In this document: positions 15,960 through 27,869 of the stretch, piece after piece | Layout of the letters: the number at the start of each line of letters is the position of its first letter | How positions within the stretch are numbered: the stretch's first letter is position 1 | The notes under the pieces: generated by a model | Database searches by the model: none | What the model was told of the DNA's origin: nothing | The model's input: only the letters and a program-made list of their open reading frames with translations | Made by a program: the position numbers and the translations under genes | Assembly: GCF_002210435.1 (NCBI RefSeq) | Contig: NZ_MZMV01000014.1 | Coordinates: 1 to 64,000 of the forward strand | Reading direction: 5' to 3' | From: Micromonospora wenchangensis | GTDB taxonomy: Bacteria; Actinomycetota; Actinomycetes; Mycobacteriales; Micromonosporaceae | DNA: 64,000 nt

Positions 15960-17495
15960 ATGACCGCCAGTACGAAGACCCCCAAGGTGACCGTCGTGGT
16001 CCCGGCGTACAACTCCGGGCCGCACATCGAGAAGCTCGTCACCTCGTTGCTGGGCCAGTCGCTGCCCGCCGGTGAGTTCGAGGTCATGTTCGTCGACGAC
16101 GGCTCGACCGACTCGACCGGCCCCCGCCTCGACGAGCTGGCCGCCGCCCACCCGCACTTCCGGGTGCTGCACATCGACAACTCCGGCTGGCCGTCGCGCC
16201 CCCGCAACCTCGGCGTCGAGCACGCCCGGGGCGAGTACGTCTTCTTCGCCGACGACGACGACTGGTTCGGCGAGGAGGCGCTGGAACGCCTCCACGCCTG
16301 CGCCACCGAGCACGACGCGGACCTGGTGGTCGGCAAGATGGCCGGGCACCGCCGTTCGGTGCCGCGTGAGCTGTTCCGGCGCAACCGGTTCGACGCCACG
16401 CTGGAGAACTCACCCCTGATCGACAGCCTCACCGCGCACAAGCTGTTCCGGCGGTCCTTCCTCGTCGAGCACGGGCTGCGGTTCCCCGAGGGCAAGCGCC
16501 GGCTGGAGGACCACGTCTTCGTCACCCGGGCGTTCTTCCTGTCCAAGCGCACCTGCGTGCTGGCCGACTACGTCTGCTACCACCACCAGCGGCGGGTCGA
16601 CGCCGGCAACGTCACGGCCACCGCGCTGGAGCCGGCCGGCTACTTCGTCAACCTGCGCGAGGCGCTCGACATCGTCGACGAGCACACCGAACCCGGCCCG
16701 CTGCGCGACCGGTTGCACCGGCGGTGGCTGCGCAACGAGATGGTCTCCCGGTTGCGCGGCCGGCGGCTGCTCAACGCGCCCGCAGACTGGGTGGACCAGC
16801 TCGTCGGCGAGGCGCAGCGGACGATCCGGGACCGGTTCGCCCCGGGCGTCGCGGCCGGCCTGCCGCCGCTGCAACGGATCATCACCCGGCTCGTCGAGCA
16901 GGGACGCACCCCGGACCTGCGCCGGCTCGCCGAGTGGGAGGCGGCCGTCCGGGCCGTGCCCACCGTGCGGCGGGTCGAGCGGGACGCCACCACCCTGACC
17001 GTCACCCTCACCGCCGAGCTGTTCTTCGGCGACCGGCCGCTCACCCTCACCGCCGACGGCGAGCAGCGGCTGCTGGTGGTGCCGGTGGACGACGTCCCGG
17101 CCGACCTGCGGGACGCCACCGCCCGGATCAAGCAGTCCAAGCTCGACGTGATCGCCCGGCGGCGGGACACCCGGGAGGAGTTCTTCGTGCCGGTCACCGG
17201 CACCGTCGAACTGGTCCCGGCCGCCGACGGCGAGCTGCGGCTGGTCCAGCGGGGCACCGCCCGCCTCGACGTAGGGGCGCTCAACGGCGGCCGGAGCAGG
17301 GGCACCTGGGACCTCAAGGCCCGGGTCACCTGCTGCGGCTGGACCGAGGACGCCGTACTCCCGGTGGCGTTCCGCTGCGCGACCGACGGGGCCCGCCCGG
17401 TTTCAGTGCCGTACCTGGGCAGCCTGCGTTTCCGGCTGCGGCGGGCGGTGGCCCGCCGGGTGCCCGAGTCGATCCGGCGGGTCATCCGCCGCTGA
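15960..17495 (+). CDS. Family 2 glycosyltransferase with C-terminal accessory domain
   Basis: A 511-aa protein. Residues 8-230 are a GT-A fold: VTVVVPAYNSG, FVDDGSTDST, NLGVEHARGEYVFFADDDDWF (the DxD-type metal site) and RLEDHVFVTRAFF. The remaining 280 residues hold a helical stretch and a beta-rich domain seen in actinobacterial GT2 proteins, presumably for acceptor binding. It transfers a sugar from a nucleotide donor; donor and acceptor are unknown. There is no membrane segment. AGGAAGAG sits just before the ATG. No polysaccharide cluster surrounds it, and it is followed by the kdp operon. Confidence 0.86.
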   Translation: MTASTKTPKVTVVVPAYNSGPHIEKLVTSLLGQSLPAGEFEVMFVDDGSTDSTGPRLDELAAAHPHFRVLHIDNSGWPSRPRNLGVEHARGEYVFFADDDDWFGEEALERLHACATEHDADLVVGKMAGHRRSVPRELFRRNRFDATLENSPLIDSLTAHKLFRRSFLVEHGLRFPEGKRRLEDHVFVTRAFFLSKRTCVLADYVCYHHQRRVDAGNVTATALEPAGYFVNLREALDIVDEHTEPGPLRDRLHRRWLRNEMVSRLRGRRLLNAPADWVDQLVGEAQRTIRDRFAPGVAAGLPPLQRIITRLVEQGRTPDLRRLAEWEAAVRAVPTVRRVERDATTLTVTLTAELFFGDRPLTLTADGEQRLLVVPVDDVPADLRDATARIKQSKLDVIARRRDTREEFFVPVTGTVELVPAADGELRLVQRGTARLDVGALNGGRSRGTWDLKARVTCCGWTEDAVLPVAFRCATDGARPVSVPYLGSLRFRLRRAVARRVPESIRRVIRR

Positions 17496-17703
17496 CCCGG
17501 GCCGCCCCCGTAGCGGGGCGCGGACCGGCACCACCGTGACCACCGTCACCGCGACGGTGGCCGGCGTGAAGAACCCGTCAAGAAACCGTGGCCCCCCGTC
17601 ACGGTCGCGTTATGGACCCTGTCCCGCCGGACGACGGCGCGTTGTGATTGCCCGGCGTGGCCGGTAGGCGGTCACGCGTACCCGTCCGGTTGGGGGAGTC
17701 CGC

Positions 17704-17787
17704 GTGTCTGACGTGGTGTTCGTGCTGGTGACGGTGGTGCTGTTCGCGGCGCTCACCCTCGTGGTGAGGGGCGTGGAGAAGCGGTGA
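17704..17787 (+). CDS. 27-aa membrane peptide at the head of the kdp operon
   Basis: A short frame starting at a GTG encodes one hydrophobic helix ([18 protein letters not shown]) with the positively charged end RGVEKR. Its stop overlaps the kdpF start (GTGA), so the two are probably co-translated. Comparable tiny frames precede kdpF in other actinobacteria, from memory. GGGGGAG is located 5 bases before the GTG. It could be a second small stabilising subunit of the Kdp complex or a leader peptide. It is too short for routine gene callers. Confidence 0.6.
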   Translation: MSDVVFVLVTVVLFAALTLVVRGVEKR

Positions 17788-17873
17788 ACGCCGTCAACGC
17801 CGTCGGCCTGGTGCTGGCGATCGGTCTGGGTGTGTTCCTGGTCGTCGCGCTGCTGTTCCCGGAGCGGTTCTGA
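17784..17873 (+). CDS. kdpF: K+-transporting ATPase small subunit KdpF
   Basis: A 29-aa single-helix peptide, [20 protein letters not shown] followed by VALLFPERF. The C-terminal LLFPERF is typical of KdpF, which stabilises the KdpABC complex in the membrane. It overlaps the upstream peptide by 4 bases and kdpA by one base (TGATG). Confidence 0.88.
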   Translation: MNAVNAVGLVLAIGLGVFLVVALLFPERF

Positions 17874-19528
17874 TGACCACGGGGACAGCCGGCGTCGTCT
17901 TCGTGGCGTCCCTGGTGGTGGCGCTCGTCGTCGCGTACCGCCCGTTCGGTGACCACCTGTACCGGTCGGTCACCGGCACCCGTCGGTCCCGGCTGGAGCG
18001 CGGGGTGTTCCGGCTGGTCGGGGTGAACCCGGCCGCCGAACAGTCGTGGGGCGTCTACGCCCGCAGCGTGCTCGCCTTCTCCGCCGTCTCGGTCCTGTTC
18101 CTCTACGCCCTCCAGCGGTGGCAGAACCACCTGTGGCTGTCGCTCGGCTTCGACCCGGTGGTGCCGCACGGTGCCTGGAACACCGCGGTGTCCTTCGTGA
18201 CCAACACGAACTGGCAGTGGTACGCGGGCGAGTCGACCATGGGGCACCTGGTGCAGATGGCCGGGCTGGCGGTGCAGAACTTCGTCTCCGCCGCGGTGGG
18301 CATCGCCGTGGCGGTGGCCCTGATCCGGGGCTTCGCCCGCAGCCGCACCGGCGAGGTGGGCAACTTCTGGGTCGACCTGGTGCGGATCGTGCTGCGGGTG
18401 CTGCTGCCGGTCGCGGTGCTCGGCGCACTGGTGCTGATGCTCGGCGGCGTGGTGCAGAACCTCTCCGCCGGCACCGACGTGACCACCCTGACCGGCGGGG
18501 CCCAGAGCCTCCCCGGCGGGCCGGTGGCCGGCCAGGAGGTGATCAAGGAGTTGGGCACCAACGGCGGCGGCTTCTACAACGCCAACAGCGCCCACCCGTT
18601 CGAGAACCCCACCGCCTGGACGAACTGGGTCGAGCTGTTCCTGATCCTGCTGATCCCGTTCAGCCTGCCCCGGGTCCTCGGCCGGATGGTCGGCCAGCAA
18701 CGGCAGGGCTACGCCGTCGTCGCGGTGATGGCCGTCCTGGCGCTCGGCAGCATCGCCCTCACCACCGGGTTCGAGCTGGCCGGGCAGGGCGCCGTGCCGC
18801 AGGCGGTCGGCGCGGCGCTGGAGGGCAAGGAGGTCCGCTTCGACGTGTCGGACTCGGCGACGTTCGGGGCGGTCACCACGCTGACCTCGACCGGTGCGGT
18901 GAACTCGTTCCACGACTCGTACACCGCGCTGGGCGGGATGATGACGTTGGGCAACATGATGCTCGGCGAGGTCGCCCCCGGCGGCGTCGGTGCCGGCCTG
19001 TACGGGCTGCTGGTCCTCGCGGTGATCACGGTGTTCGTCGCCGGGCTGATGGTCGGCCGGACCCCGGAGTACCTGGGCAAGAAGATCGGCACCCGGGAGA
19101 TCACCTTCGCCTCGCTGTACTTCCTGGTCACCCCGGCTCTGGTGCTGATCGGCACCGCCACCGCCTTCGCCACCGGCAACGACGTGACCGCGCTGAACAC
19201 CGGCCCGCACGGCCTGACCGAGGTGCTCTACGCGTTCACCTCGGCGAGCAACAACAACGGCTCGGCGTTCGCCGGGATCACCGTGAACACCGCGTGGTGG
19301 AACACCGCGCTCGGGCTGTGCATGCTGCTCGGCCGGTTCCTGCCGATCGTCTTCGTGCTCGCCCTGGCCGGCTCGCTCGCCCGCCAGGCGCCCGTCCCCG
19401 CCTCCGGGGGCACCCTGCCGACGCACCGACCACTGTTCGTCGGGATGGTCGTCGGCGTCACGGTGATCCTGGTGGCGCTCACCTACCTGCCCGCGCTCGC
19501 GCTCGGCCCGCTGGCCGAAGGGCTGTGA
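17873..19528 (+). CDS. kdpA: K+-transporting ATPase subunit A
   Basis: A 551-aa channel-like subunit with about ten membrane segments, the normal length for KdpA. Four selectivity-filter regions are recognisable, among them [31 protein letters not shown] and [13 protein letters not shown]. It binds and conducts K+ for the pump. It starts at the ATG overlapping the kdpF stop and runs into kdpB with a 4-base overlap at a possible GTG, so the operon is tightly coupled. Confidence 0.96.
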   Translation: MTTGTAGVVFVASLVVALVVAYRPFGDHLYRSVTGTRRSRLERGVFRLVGVNPAAEQSWGVYARSVLAFSAVSVLFLYALQRWQNHLWLSLGFDPVVPHGAWNTAVSFVTNTNWQWYAGESTMGHLVQMAGLAVQNFVSAAVGIAVAVALIRGFARSRTGEVGNFWVDLVRIVLRVLLPVAVLGALVLMLGGVVQNLSAGTDVTTLTGGAQSLPGGPVAGQEVIKELGTNGGGFYNANSAHPFENPTAWTNWVELFLILLIPFSLPRVLGRMVGQQRQGYAVVAVMAVLALGSIALTTGFELAGQGAVPQAVGAALEGKEVRFDVSDSATFGAVTTLTSTGAVNSFHDSYTALGGMMTLGNMMLGEVAPGGVGAGLYGLLVLAVITVFVAGLMVGRTPEYLGKKIGTREITFASLYFLVTPALVLIGTATAFATGNDVTALNTGPHGLTEVLYAFTSASNNNGSAFAGITVNTAWWNTALGLCMLLGRFLPIVFVLALAGSLARQAPVPASGGTLPTHRPLFVGMVVGVTVILVALTYLPALALGPLAEGL

Positions 19529-19548
19529 CCCGGATGAGGAACGAGGAC

Positions 19549-21722
<2,174 letters not shown>

Positions 21723-21723
<1 letters not shown>

Positions 21724-22604
21724 TGCGCCTACCTGCCTGGCCCGCCCAACACCTCGCCGCCCTGCGTGCCCTGCTCGTGTTCACCGCGCTGCTCGGCGTC
21801 GCCTACCCGCTCGCCCTGGTCGCCGCCGGCCGGCTCCCCGGCCTCGACGCGAAGGCCGACGGATCGCTGCTGACCGTGGACGGCCGGGCCGTCGGCAGCG
21901 CCCTGATCGGCCAGTCCTTCACCGACGCCGACGGCAACCCCGTCCCGCGCTACTTCCAGTCCCGCCCGTCGGCGGCCGGCGACGGCTACGATCCGACCGC
22001 CTCCGCCGCCTCGAACCTCGGCCCGGAGAGCGTGGTGGACACCCTCGCCGCCGACCCGCGGCAGTCGACCCGGAGCCTGCTCAGCCAGGTCTGCGCGCGC
22101 AGCCGGGCGGTCGGCCTACTCGACGGCGTCGACGGGCGGCGGCCGTACTGCACGCCCGACGGGGTGGGCGCGGTGCTGGCGGTGTTCCGCGCCGACGGGC
22201 TGACCGGCCGGATCACCCGGGTGGTCAGCGTCAACCAGACCGCCCCGGCCACCCCGTTCGTCGCCTCCTGGCAGGGGGTGCCGGTGGAGCTGGCGCAGCC
22301 CGGGGAGGACTACCGGGCCGCCGGTGGGCTGGTCACCCCCGTCCGGGGGGACGCGCCGGAGCACCCCGCCGTCCCCGCCGACGCGGTCACCGCCAGCGGC
22401 AGCGGCCTCGACCCGCACATCAGTCCCGCGTACGCCGCGATCCAGGTGGCCCGGGTGGCGCGGGAGCGGGACGCGGACCCGGCGGTGGTGCGGCGGCTGG
22501 TCGCCGAGCACACCACCGGGCGGGCGCTCGGCTTCATGGGCGCCCCCGCGGTGAACGTGCTGGAACTCAACCTGGCCCTGGACCGGAACCTGCCCGCCCG
22601 CTGA
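21723..22604 (+). CDS. kdpC: K+-transporting ATPase subunit C
   Basis: A 293-aa single-pass subunit needed for KdpFABC assembly. The N-terminal helix (ALRALLVFTALLGVAYPLAL), the QSFTDADGNPVPRYFQSRPS core and the C-terminal SGSGLDPHISPAYAAIQVARVAR and NVLELNLALD motifs are conserved. It is about 100 residues longer than the E. coli protein. The extra block lies between the SNLGP and LDPHIS motifs and holds two cysteines and the segment VVSVNQTAPATPFVASWQG. The ATG overlaps the kdpB stop (TGATG). Confidence 0.94.
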
Positions 22605-22612
22605 CCTCCGCC

Positions 22613-22639
22613 GCCGGCACCCCCGCCCGGGGTGCCGGC
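22613..22639 (+). terminator. Hairpin between kdpC and kdpD
   Basis: Perfect 11-bp arms GCCGGCACCCC and GGGGTGCCGGC with a 5-base loop, 8 bases after kdpC. It could trim or attenuate the transcript so that the pump is made in excess over KdpDE. Confidence 0.55.
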
Positions 22640-22686
22640 CCGGCGGTCGCGCCCCGGGGCGGTACGCACAGCGGGAGGATGGACGC

Positions 22687-25227
22687 GTGCCACGAGGTGA
22701 ACTGCGCATCTACCTGGGTGCCGCCCCCGGGGTCGGCAAGACGTACGCGATGCTGGAGGAGGCCCGGCGGCGGGCCGAGCGGGGCACCGACGTGGTGGTC
22801 GGCCTGGTGGAGACGCACGGCCGGCCACAGACCGCCGCGATGATCGGTGACCTGACGGTGCTGCCCCGCCGCCCGCTGCGCTACCGGGGCACCGACTTCA
22901 CCGAGCTGGACCTCGACGCCGTGCTGGCCCGCCGCCCGGAGCTGGTCGTCGTCGACGAACTGGCCCACACCAACGTGCCCGGCTCCCGGCACGGCAAGCG
23001 CTGGCAGGACGTCCAGGAACTGCTCGACGCGGGCATCTCGGTGCTGTCTACGGTCAACGTGCAGCACCTGGAGTCGCTCAACGACGTGGTCGCCCGGATC
23101 ACCGGCACCACCCAGCGGGAGACCGTCCCGGACGCCGTGGTGCGCGCCGCCGAGCAGGTCGAACTGGTCGACATGACCCCGGAGGCGCTGCGCCGGCGGA
23201 TGGCGCACGGCAACATCTACCGGCCCGACCGGATCGACGCCGCGCTGGGCAACTACTTCCGGGTCGGCAACCTCACCGCGCTGCGCGAGCTGGCCCTGCT
23301 CTGGCTGGCCGACAAGGTCGACGACCAGCTCGACCGGTACCGGGCCCAGCAGGGCATCTCCGCCACCTGGGAGGCCCGGGAACGGGTCGTCGTCGCCCTC
23401 ACCGGCGGCCCGGAGGGGGAGACGCTGATCCGCCGGGCCGCCCGGATCGCCGCCCGGAGCAAGGGCGCCGACCTGCTCGCCGTGCACGTGGCCCGCAACG
23501 ACGGGCTGGCCGGGGCGGACCCGGCCCAGCTCGCCCGGCAGCGGGTCCTGGTGGAGAGCCTCGGCGGCAGCTACCACCAGGTGCTCGGCGGGGACGTCCC
23601 GGCCGCCCTGCTCGACTTCGCCAGGGGGGTCAACGCCACCCAACTGGTGCTCGGCGCGAGCCGGCGCGGCCGGTTCGCCCACCTGTTCGCCCGGGGCGTC
23701 GGCGTCACCACCACGGCCCGCTCCGGGGCGATCGACGTGCACCTGGTGACCCACCCGCAGGCCGGGCGGGGCCGACGCGGGGCGGCGGTCCCGGCGGCGC
23801 TGTCCCGGCGGCGTCGACTGCTCGGGTTCGCGCTCGCCGGGCTGGGCCTGCCGCTGCTCACCCTGCTGCTGTCGGTGCTGCCGGACCTCACCCTGACCAA
23901 CGACATCCTGATCTTCCTGGCCGGGGTGGTCGGGGTGGCGCTGGTCGGTGGCCTGTGGCCGGCGCTGGTCGCCGCGCTCGGCGGATCGCTGCTGCTGAAC
24001 TGGTTCTTCACCCCGCCGTACCGCACGCTGACCATCGCCGAGGCGGACAACCTGCTCGCGCTGGGCGTCTTCGTCGCGGTGGCGGTCGCGGTGAGCGGGG
24101 TGGTGGACGTGGCGGCCCGGCGTACCCGGGAGGCGGCCCGCGCCGCCGCCGACGCGCAGACCCTGGCCACCGTCGCCGGCAGCGTGCTGCGCGGCGAGCG
24201 ACCGTTGCCGGCACTGCTGGACCGGCTGCGGGAGACCTTCGCGCTGCGCGCGGTCAGCGTGCTGGAACTCGCCCCCGACGCGCAGGGCCGGCCCGGACGG
24301 GCCCACGAGGAGGGCGTGTGGCGTCGGGTCGCCAGCGTCGGGGTGGACCCGGCGGGCAGCCCCGGCGCGGGGGAGACCACGGTGCCGGTCGACGAGCGGC
24401 TGACCGTGGTGCTCAGCGGCCGTCGGCTGGAGGCCGCCGACCGGCGCATCGTCGAGGCGTTCGCCGCGCAGGCCGCCGTCGCGCTGCGTCAGGAACGGCT
24501 CGCCGAGGAGGCCGCCACCGCCCGGCCGCTCGCCGAGGCCGACCGGTTGCGCACCGCGCTGCTCGCCGCCGTCAGCCACGACCTGCGTACGCCGCTGGCG
24601 TCGGCGAAGGCGGCGGTGAGCAGCCTGCGCAGCCCGGACGTCGAGTTCGACCCGGAGGACCGGGCCGAACTGCTCGCCACCGCCGACGAGTCCCTGGACC
24701 GGCTCGGCCGGCTGGTGGCGAACCTGCTCGACATGAGCCGGTTGCAGGCCGGCGCGCTGGGCGTCACCCGCACCGCGGTCGGGCTGGAGGACGCCGTACC
24801 GCTGGCCCTGGACGAGCTGGGGCCGGCCGCCGCCGAGGTGCGCACCGACATCCCCGCCGACCTGCCGGCCGTCGACGCCGACCCGGGCCTGCTGGAACGG
24901 GTGCTGGTCAACGTCGTCGCCAACGCGCTGCGGCACAGCCCGGCCGGCCGGCCCCCCACGATCACCGCCAGCGCCCACGCCGGGCAGGTGGAGCTGCGGG
25001 TCATCGACACCGGACCGGGCATCCCCGAGGACCGCTGGGAGCACGTCTTCCTGCCGTTCCAGCGGCTCGGCGACCGGGACAACCAGACCGGGGTGGGGCT
25101 CGGGCTGGCCCTGTCCCGGGGGCTGGCCGAGGCGATGGGTGGCAGCATCACCCCGGAGACCACCCCCGGCGGAGGGCTGACCATGGTGCTGCGGCTACCC
25201 GCCGCCGACGAGAGGCCGGACCGGTGA
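22687..25227 (+). CDS. kdpD: Turgor/K+ sensor histidine kinase KdpD
   Basis: An 846-aa membrane kinase controlling kdp. Residues 1-210 are the KdpD domain with Walker A GAAPGVGKT and the downstream VVDELAHTNVPGSRH. A USP-like domain follows (about 230-350), then four close membrane helices (about 375-475), a GAF-like region, and the kinase core with phosphorylated H631 in SHDLRTPLASAK and the ATP-binding NALRHSP, DTGPGIP and GVGLGLALSRG boxes. GTG start 6 bases after GGGAGGA. It overlaps kdpE by 4 bases. Confidence 0.95.
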   Translation: MPRGELRIYLGAAPGVGKTYAMLEEARRRAERGTDVVVGLVETHGRPQTAAMIGDLTVLPRRPLRYRGTDFTELDLDAVLARRPELVVVDELAHTNVPGSRHGKRWQDVQELLDAGISVLSTVNVQHLESLNDVVARITGTTQRETVPDAVVRAAEQVELVDMTPEALRRRMAHGNIYRPDRIDAALGNYFRVGNLTALRELALLWLADKVDDQLDRYRAQQGISATWEARERVVVALTGGPEGETLIRRAARIAARSKGADLLAVHVARNDGLAGADPAQLARQRVLVESLGGSYHQVLGGDVPAALLDFARGVNATQLVLGASRRGRFAHLFARGVGVTTTARSGAIDVHLVTHPQAGRGRRGAAVPAALSRRRRLLGFALAGLGLPLLTLLLSVLPDLTLTNDILIFLAGVVGVALVGGLWPALVAALGGSLLLNWFFTPPYRTLTIAEADNLLALGVFVAVAVAVSGVVDVAARRTREAARAAADAQTLATVAGSVLRGERPLPALLDRLRETFALRAVSVLELAPDAQGRPGRAHEEGVWRRVASVGVDPAGSPGAGETTVPVDERLTVVLSGRRLEAADRRIVEAFAAQAAVALRQERLAEEAATARPLAEADRLRTALLAAVSHDLRTPLASAKAAVSSLRSPDVEFDPEDRAELLATADESLDRLGRLVANLLDMSRLQAGALGVTRTAVGLEDAVPLALDELGPAAAEVRTDIPADLPAVDADPGLLERVLVNVVANALRHSPAGRPPTITASAHAGQVELRVIDTGPGIPEDRWEHVFLPFQRLGDRDNQTGVGLGLALSRGLAEAMGGSITPETTPGGGLTMVLRLPAADERPDR

Positions 25228-25907
25228 CCCGCATCCTGGTCGTCGACGACGAACCGCAGATCCTCCGCGCGCTGCGGATCAACCTGCGCGCCCGGGGGTA
25301 CGACGTCGAGGTCGCCGGGACCGGCACGGCCGCGCTGAAGGCCGCCGCCGGCCACCCGCCGGACCTGGTGGTGCTCGACCTGGGCCTGCCCGACCTCGAC
25401 GGCGTGGCGGTCATCCGGGGCCTGCGTGGCTGGACCACGATCCCGATCATCGTGCTCTCCGGCCGGGCCGGCAGCGCGGACAAGGTCGCCGCCCTCGACG
25501 CCGGCGCCGACGACTACGTCACCAAGCCGTTCGGGGTGGACGAACTCCTCGCCCGCATCCGCGCCGTCACCCGCCGCCTCGCCAGCTCACCCGTCGACGC
25601 GACGGCGACCGCCCGGGTGGGGCGGCACACAGTCGACCTCGCCACCCGCACCGTCACCCGGGACGACGGCACCGAGATCCGGCTCACCCCCACCCAGTGG
25701 GCGGTGCTGGAACGGCTGCTGCGCCACCCCGGGAAGCTGATCAGCCAACGCCAGCTCCTGCACGAGGTGTGGGGGCCGGAGTACCAGCAGGAGACCAACT
25801 ACCTGCGGCAGTACCTGGCGCAGTTGCGGCGCAAACTGGAGGACGACCCGGCCCGGCCCCGGCACCTGATCACCGAGCCGGGCATGGGCTACCGCTACCG
25901 CCCCTGA
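25224..25907 (+). CDS. kdpE: Response regulator KdpE
   Basis: A 227-aa OmpR-family regulator. The receiver has D8-D9, phosphoacceptor D52 in VVLDLGLPD and the conserved K in VTKPF. The C-terminal winged helix is complete (LTPTQWAVLERLLRHPGKLI through GYRYRP). It is activated by KdpD and turns on the kdp promoter upstream. GTG start inside the kdpD stop (GTGA). A hairpin begins 2 bases after the stop. Confidence 0.95.
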   Translation: MTRILVVDDEPQILRALRINLRARGYDVEVAGTGTAALKAAAGHPPDLVVLDLGLPDLDGVAVIRGLRGWTTIPIIVLSGRAGSADKVAALDAGADDYVTKPFGVDELLARIRAVTRRLASSPVDATATARVGRHTVDLATRTVTRDDGTEIRLTPTQWAVLERLLRHPGKLISQRQLLHEVWGPEYQQETNYLRQYLAQLRRKLEDDPARPRHLITEPGMGYRYRP

Positions 25908-25909
25908 CC

Positions 25910-25935
25910 GGCGCGGCCCGGTCTCAGGCCGCGCC
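25910..25935 (+). terminator. Hairpin after kdpE
   Basis: 9-bp arms GGCGCGGCC and GGCCGCGCC with an 8-base loop immediately after the kdpE stop. It also covers the 3' end of the small minus-strand frame described next. Confidence 0.65.
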
Positions 25936-26034
25936 CCGGCCGAGCGCCTCGGCGGCCACCGCCGCGACGACCATCAGGCCGTCGGTGTTGCTCTTGCGGC
26001 TGGACCCCCGGATCACCATCACGGAAGGCAGCAT
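25924..26034 (-). pseudogene. Remnant resembling the N-terminus of an NADPH-dependent FMN reductase
   Basis: A 36-codon minus-strand frame (ATG at 26034, stop at 25924) encodes MVIRGSSRKSNTD followed by a helix ending AAEALGRGAA. This matches the first beta strand, phosphate-binding loop (GSSRK.xNT) and first helix of flavodoxin-like FMN reductases, then ends where a full protein would need about 140 more residues. There is no clear ribosome site. It looks like a truncated gene fused into the kdpE terminator. It could also be a chance frame; the motif match is short. Confidence 0.4.
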
Positions 26035-26070
26035 CGTACGAAGACATCACCGAGCGTCGCTGTCCCCCTC

Positions 26071-26508
26071 CTATCCGAGGCTGAGGCCGACCGCCAGGGC
26101 GACGACGGCGAGCAGCGGGGGGAGGAGCTGCTTGAGCGCGGCGCTGGCCTTCGAGGGTGCCGAGACCAGCAGCACCAGACCGGCGGCGACCATCGACCCC
26201 GCGCCGACGAAGACCAGGGTCGCGCCGACCGGGTGCGCGCCCACGGCGTACGCGACGATGCCGACGACCACCGCGACGGCCAGGAAGAGGTTGTAGAAGC
26301 CCTGGTTGAAGGCGAGCTGCCGGGTGACCTCCGCCTCCTCGCGGCTGGTGCCGAAGACCGCGCGGGCCCGTGCACCGGTCCAGACGACGGACTCCAGGTA
26401 GAAGATGTAGACGTGGATGAGGCCGGCGATGCCGGCCAGGACGAGCCCTGCGACGACCACGCCGCTGCCTCCCTCGTTCGTGCGGACGGAGATGTCCGCC
26501 ACCGGCAT
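26071..26508 (-). CDS. DUF1304 family membrane protein
   Basis: A 145-aa protein with four membrane helices. GLIHVYIFYLESVVW and LAFNQGFYNLFLA are hallmarks of DUF1304, a conserved small membrane family of unknown function. The first 14 residues are hydrophilic. The start is taken at the ATG at 26508, although its ribosome site (GGGAGA) is very close, so a later GTG is possible. It is divergent from the SpoIIE phosphatase gene. Confidence 0.85.
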   Translation of the reverse strand: MPVADISVRTNEGGSGVVVAGLVLAGIAGLIHVYIFYLESVVWTGARARAVFGTSREEAEVTRQLAFNQGFYNLFLAVAVVVGIVAYAVGAHPVGATLVFVGAGSMVAAGLVLLVSAPSKASAALKQLLPPLLAVVALAVGLSLG

Positions 26509-26601
26509 TCTCCCTGTCCGCTGTGCCCCCGTATCGGCCGGTGGCGGGTTGCCCCCGGGACTCCTACGGTGTGGAGGACAACGTGGGGGAGGCTCAGCTA
26601 A

Positions 26602-27816
26602 ATGGTCGACGCGGGTGACGCGGTGCGTTGGCTCCAGCTCGCCGCACCCCGGGGCGGGCCGGACGACCTGCCGCTGCTGGTGAACCGCGTCGCGCCGGCC
26701 GTGGACGCCACCGAGATCGTGATCTACCTGGCGGACTACCAGCAGGCCAGCCTGGTGCCGCTGCTCGGCGCCGGGCCGGTCCGGGAGAGCCTGTCGATCG
26801 AGACGACCCTCGCGGGTAGGGCGTTCACCGGTCTCGACGTGCAGCGGGCGACCGACAACCCGGACCGGATCTGGGTTCCGTTGCTGGTCGGGTGCGAACG
26901 GATGGGCGTCCTGGAGATCGTCTCACCGGCCGCAGGTGACCGTGCGTTGGACGGGCCGGCGCGGGAACTGGCGACCTGCGTCGGGCAACTGGTGGTGAAC
27001 CGCCGACCGTACGGTGACGTGGTCGAACGGCTACGACGGCGGCTGCCCATGCAGGTGGCCGCCGAGATCCTCTGGGGGCTGCTGCCGCCGCTGACCTTCG
27101 CCACGGACGACATGGTGCTCACCACCATCCTCGAACCGTGCTACGACGTCGGCGGCGACGTCTTCGACTACGCGCTCAACGGCGACGTGCTCAGCGTGGG
27201 GCTCTTCGACACCTGCGGGCACGGCATCAAGGCCAGCACCCTCGCCTCCCTCGCGGTCAGCGCCTACCGCAACGCCCGCCGCTGCGGCCTCGACCTGGTC
27301 GACACGGCCCTCAGCATCGACAAATGGATACGCTCCGAGCACCCGCACCTGTTCGCCACGGCGCTCCTGGTCGAGCTGGAGCCGAGCACCGGACGACTCC
27401 GGGTGATCAACGCCGGCCACCCGGGCGCACTGCTGCTGCGCGACGGAAAGGCGATCCGGGAGCTGCCGGGCCCGACCGCCCTCCCGCTCGGCCTGGGCCA
27501 CCTGGCGACCCGCCGCCCCGAGGTGTACGAGGAGGAGTTGCACCCCGGCGACCGCATCCTCGCCTACACCGACGGCATCACCGACGCGCGCGGCCTGGAC
27601 GGGGAACGGTTCGGGTTGACGCGGCTCGTCGACTTCGTCGACCGCGCCCTCAACGACCGGTTGGCCACCCCGGAGACGATGCGCCGGTTGGTGCGCGCGG
27701 TGGTCGCCTACCAGGAGGGGCAAGTCGACGACGACGCGACGGCGCTGTTGCTGGAGTGGCGTCCGCCGGTGACGCCGCTGCCCCACCTGCCCGGGGGCCC
27801 GACGCGGGATGGGTGA
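26602..27816 (+). CDS. SpoIIE-type PP2C serine phosphatase
   Basis: A 404-aa soluble protein. The first 150 residues form a GAF-like sensor region (PALVDATEIVIYLADY-type start, VPLLVGCERMGVLEI). Residues about 165-390 are the SpoIIE phosphatase: YDVGGDVFDYAL and FDTCGHGIKAST supply the metal-binding aspartates, with NAGHPGALLLRDG, LAYTDGITDARG and DDDATALLLEW. The second metal motif is FDTCGHG rather than DVxGHG. Such enzymes dephosphorylate STAS antagonists to free a sigma factor. GGGGGAGG lies 9 bases before the ATG. Confidence 0.88.
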   Translation: MVDAGDAVRWLQLAAPRGGPDDLPLLVNRVAPAVDATEIVIYLADYQQASLVPLLGAGPVRESLSIETTLAGRAFTGLDVQRATDNPDRIWVPLLVGCERMGVLEIVSPAAGDRALDGPARELATCVGQLVVNRRPYGDVVERLRRRLPMQVAAEILWGLLPPLTFATDDMVLTTILEPCYDVGGDVFDYALNGDVLSVGLFDTCGHGIKASTLASLAVSAYRNARRCGLDLVDTALSIDKWIRSEHPHLFATALLVELEPSTGRLRVINAGHPGALLLRDGKAIRELPGPTALPLGLGHLATRRPEVYEEELHPGDRILAYTDGITDARGLDGERFGLTRLVDFVDRALNDRLATPETMRRLVRAVVAYQEGQVDDDATALLLEWRPPVTPLPHLPGGPTRDG

Positions 27817-27869
27817 GCGCGGCCGTCGCGCGGGGCGGTGGCCGGCTGGCCCGGCACCGGACGACGGGG

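Noticed and set aside
17496..17703. A c-di-AMP riboswitch or other RNA switch before kdp
   Set aside because: None of the conserved ydaO blocks or other riboswitch motifs that I know are present; KdpDE control is sufficient.
22567..25044. Long minus-strand frame opposite kdpD
   Set aside because: kdpD is unmistakable on the plus strand; the antisense text has no protein-like features.
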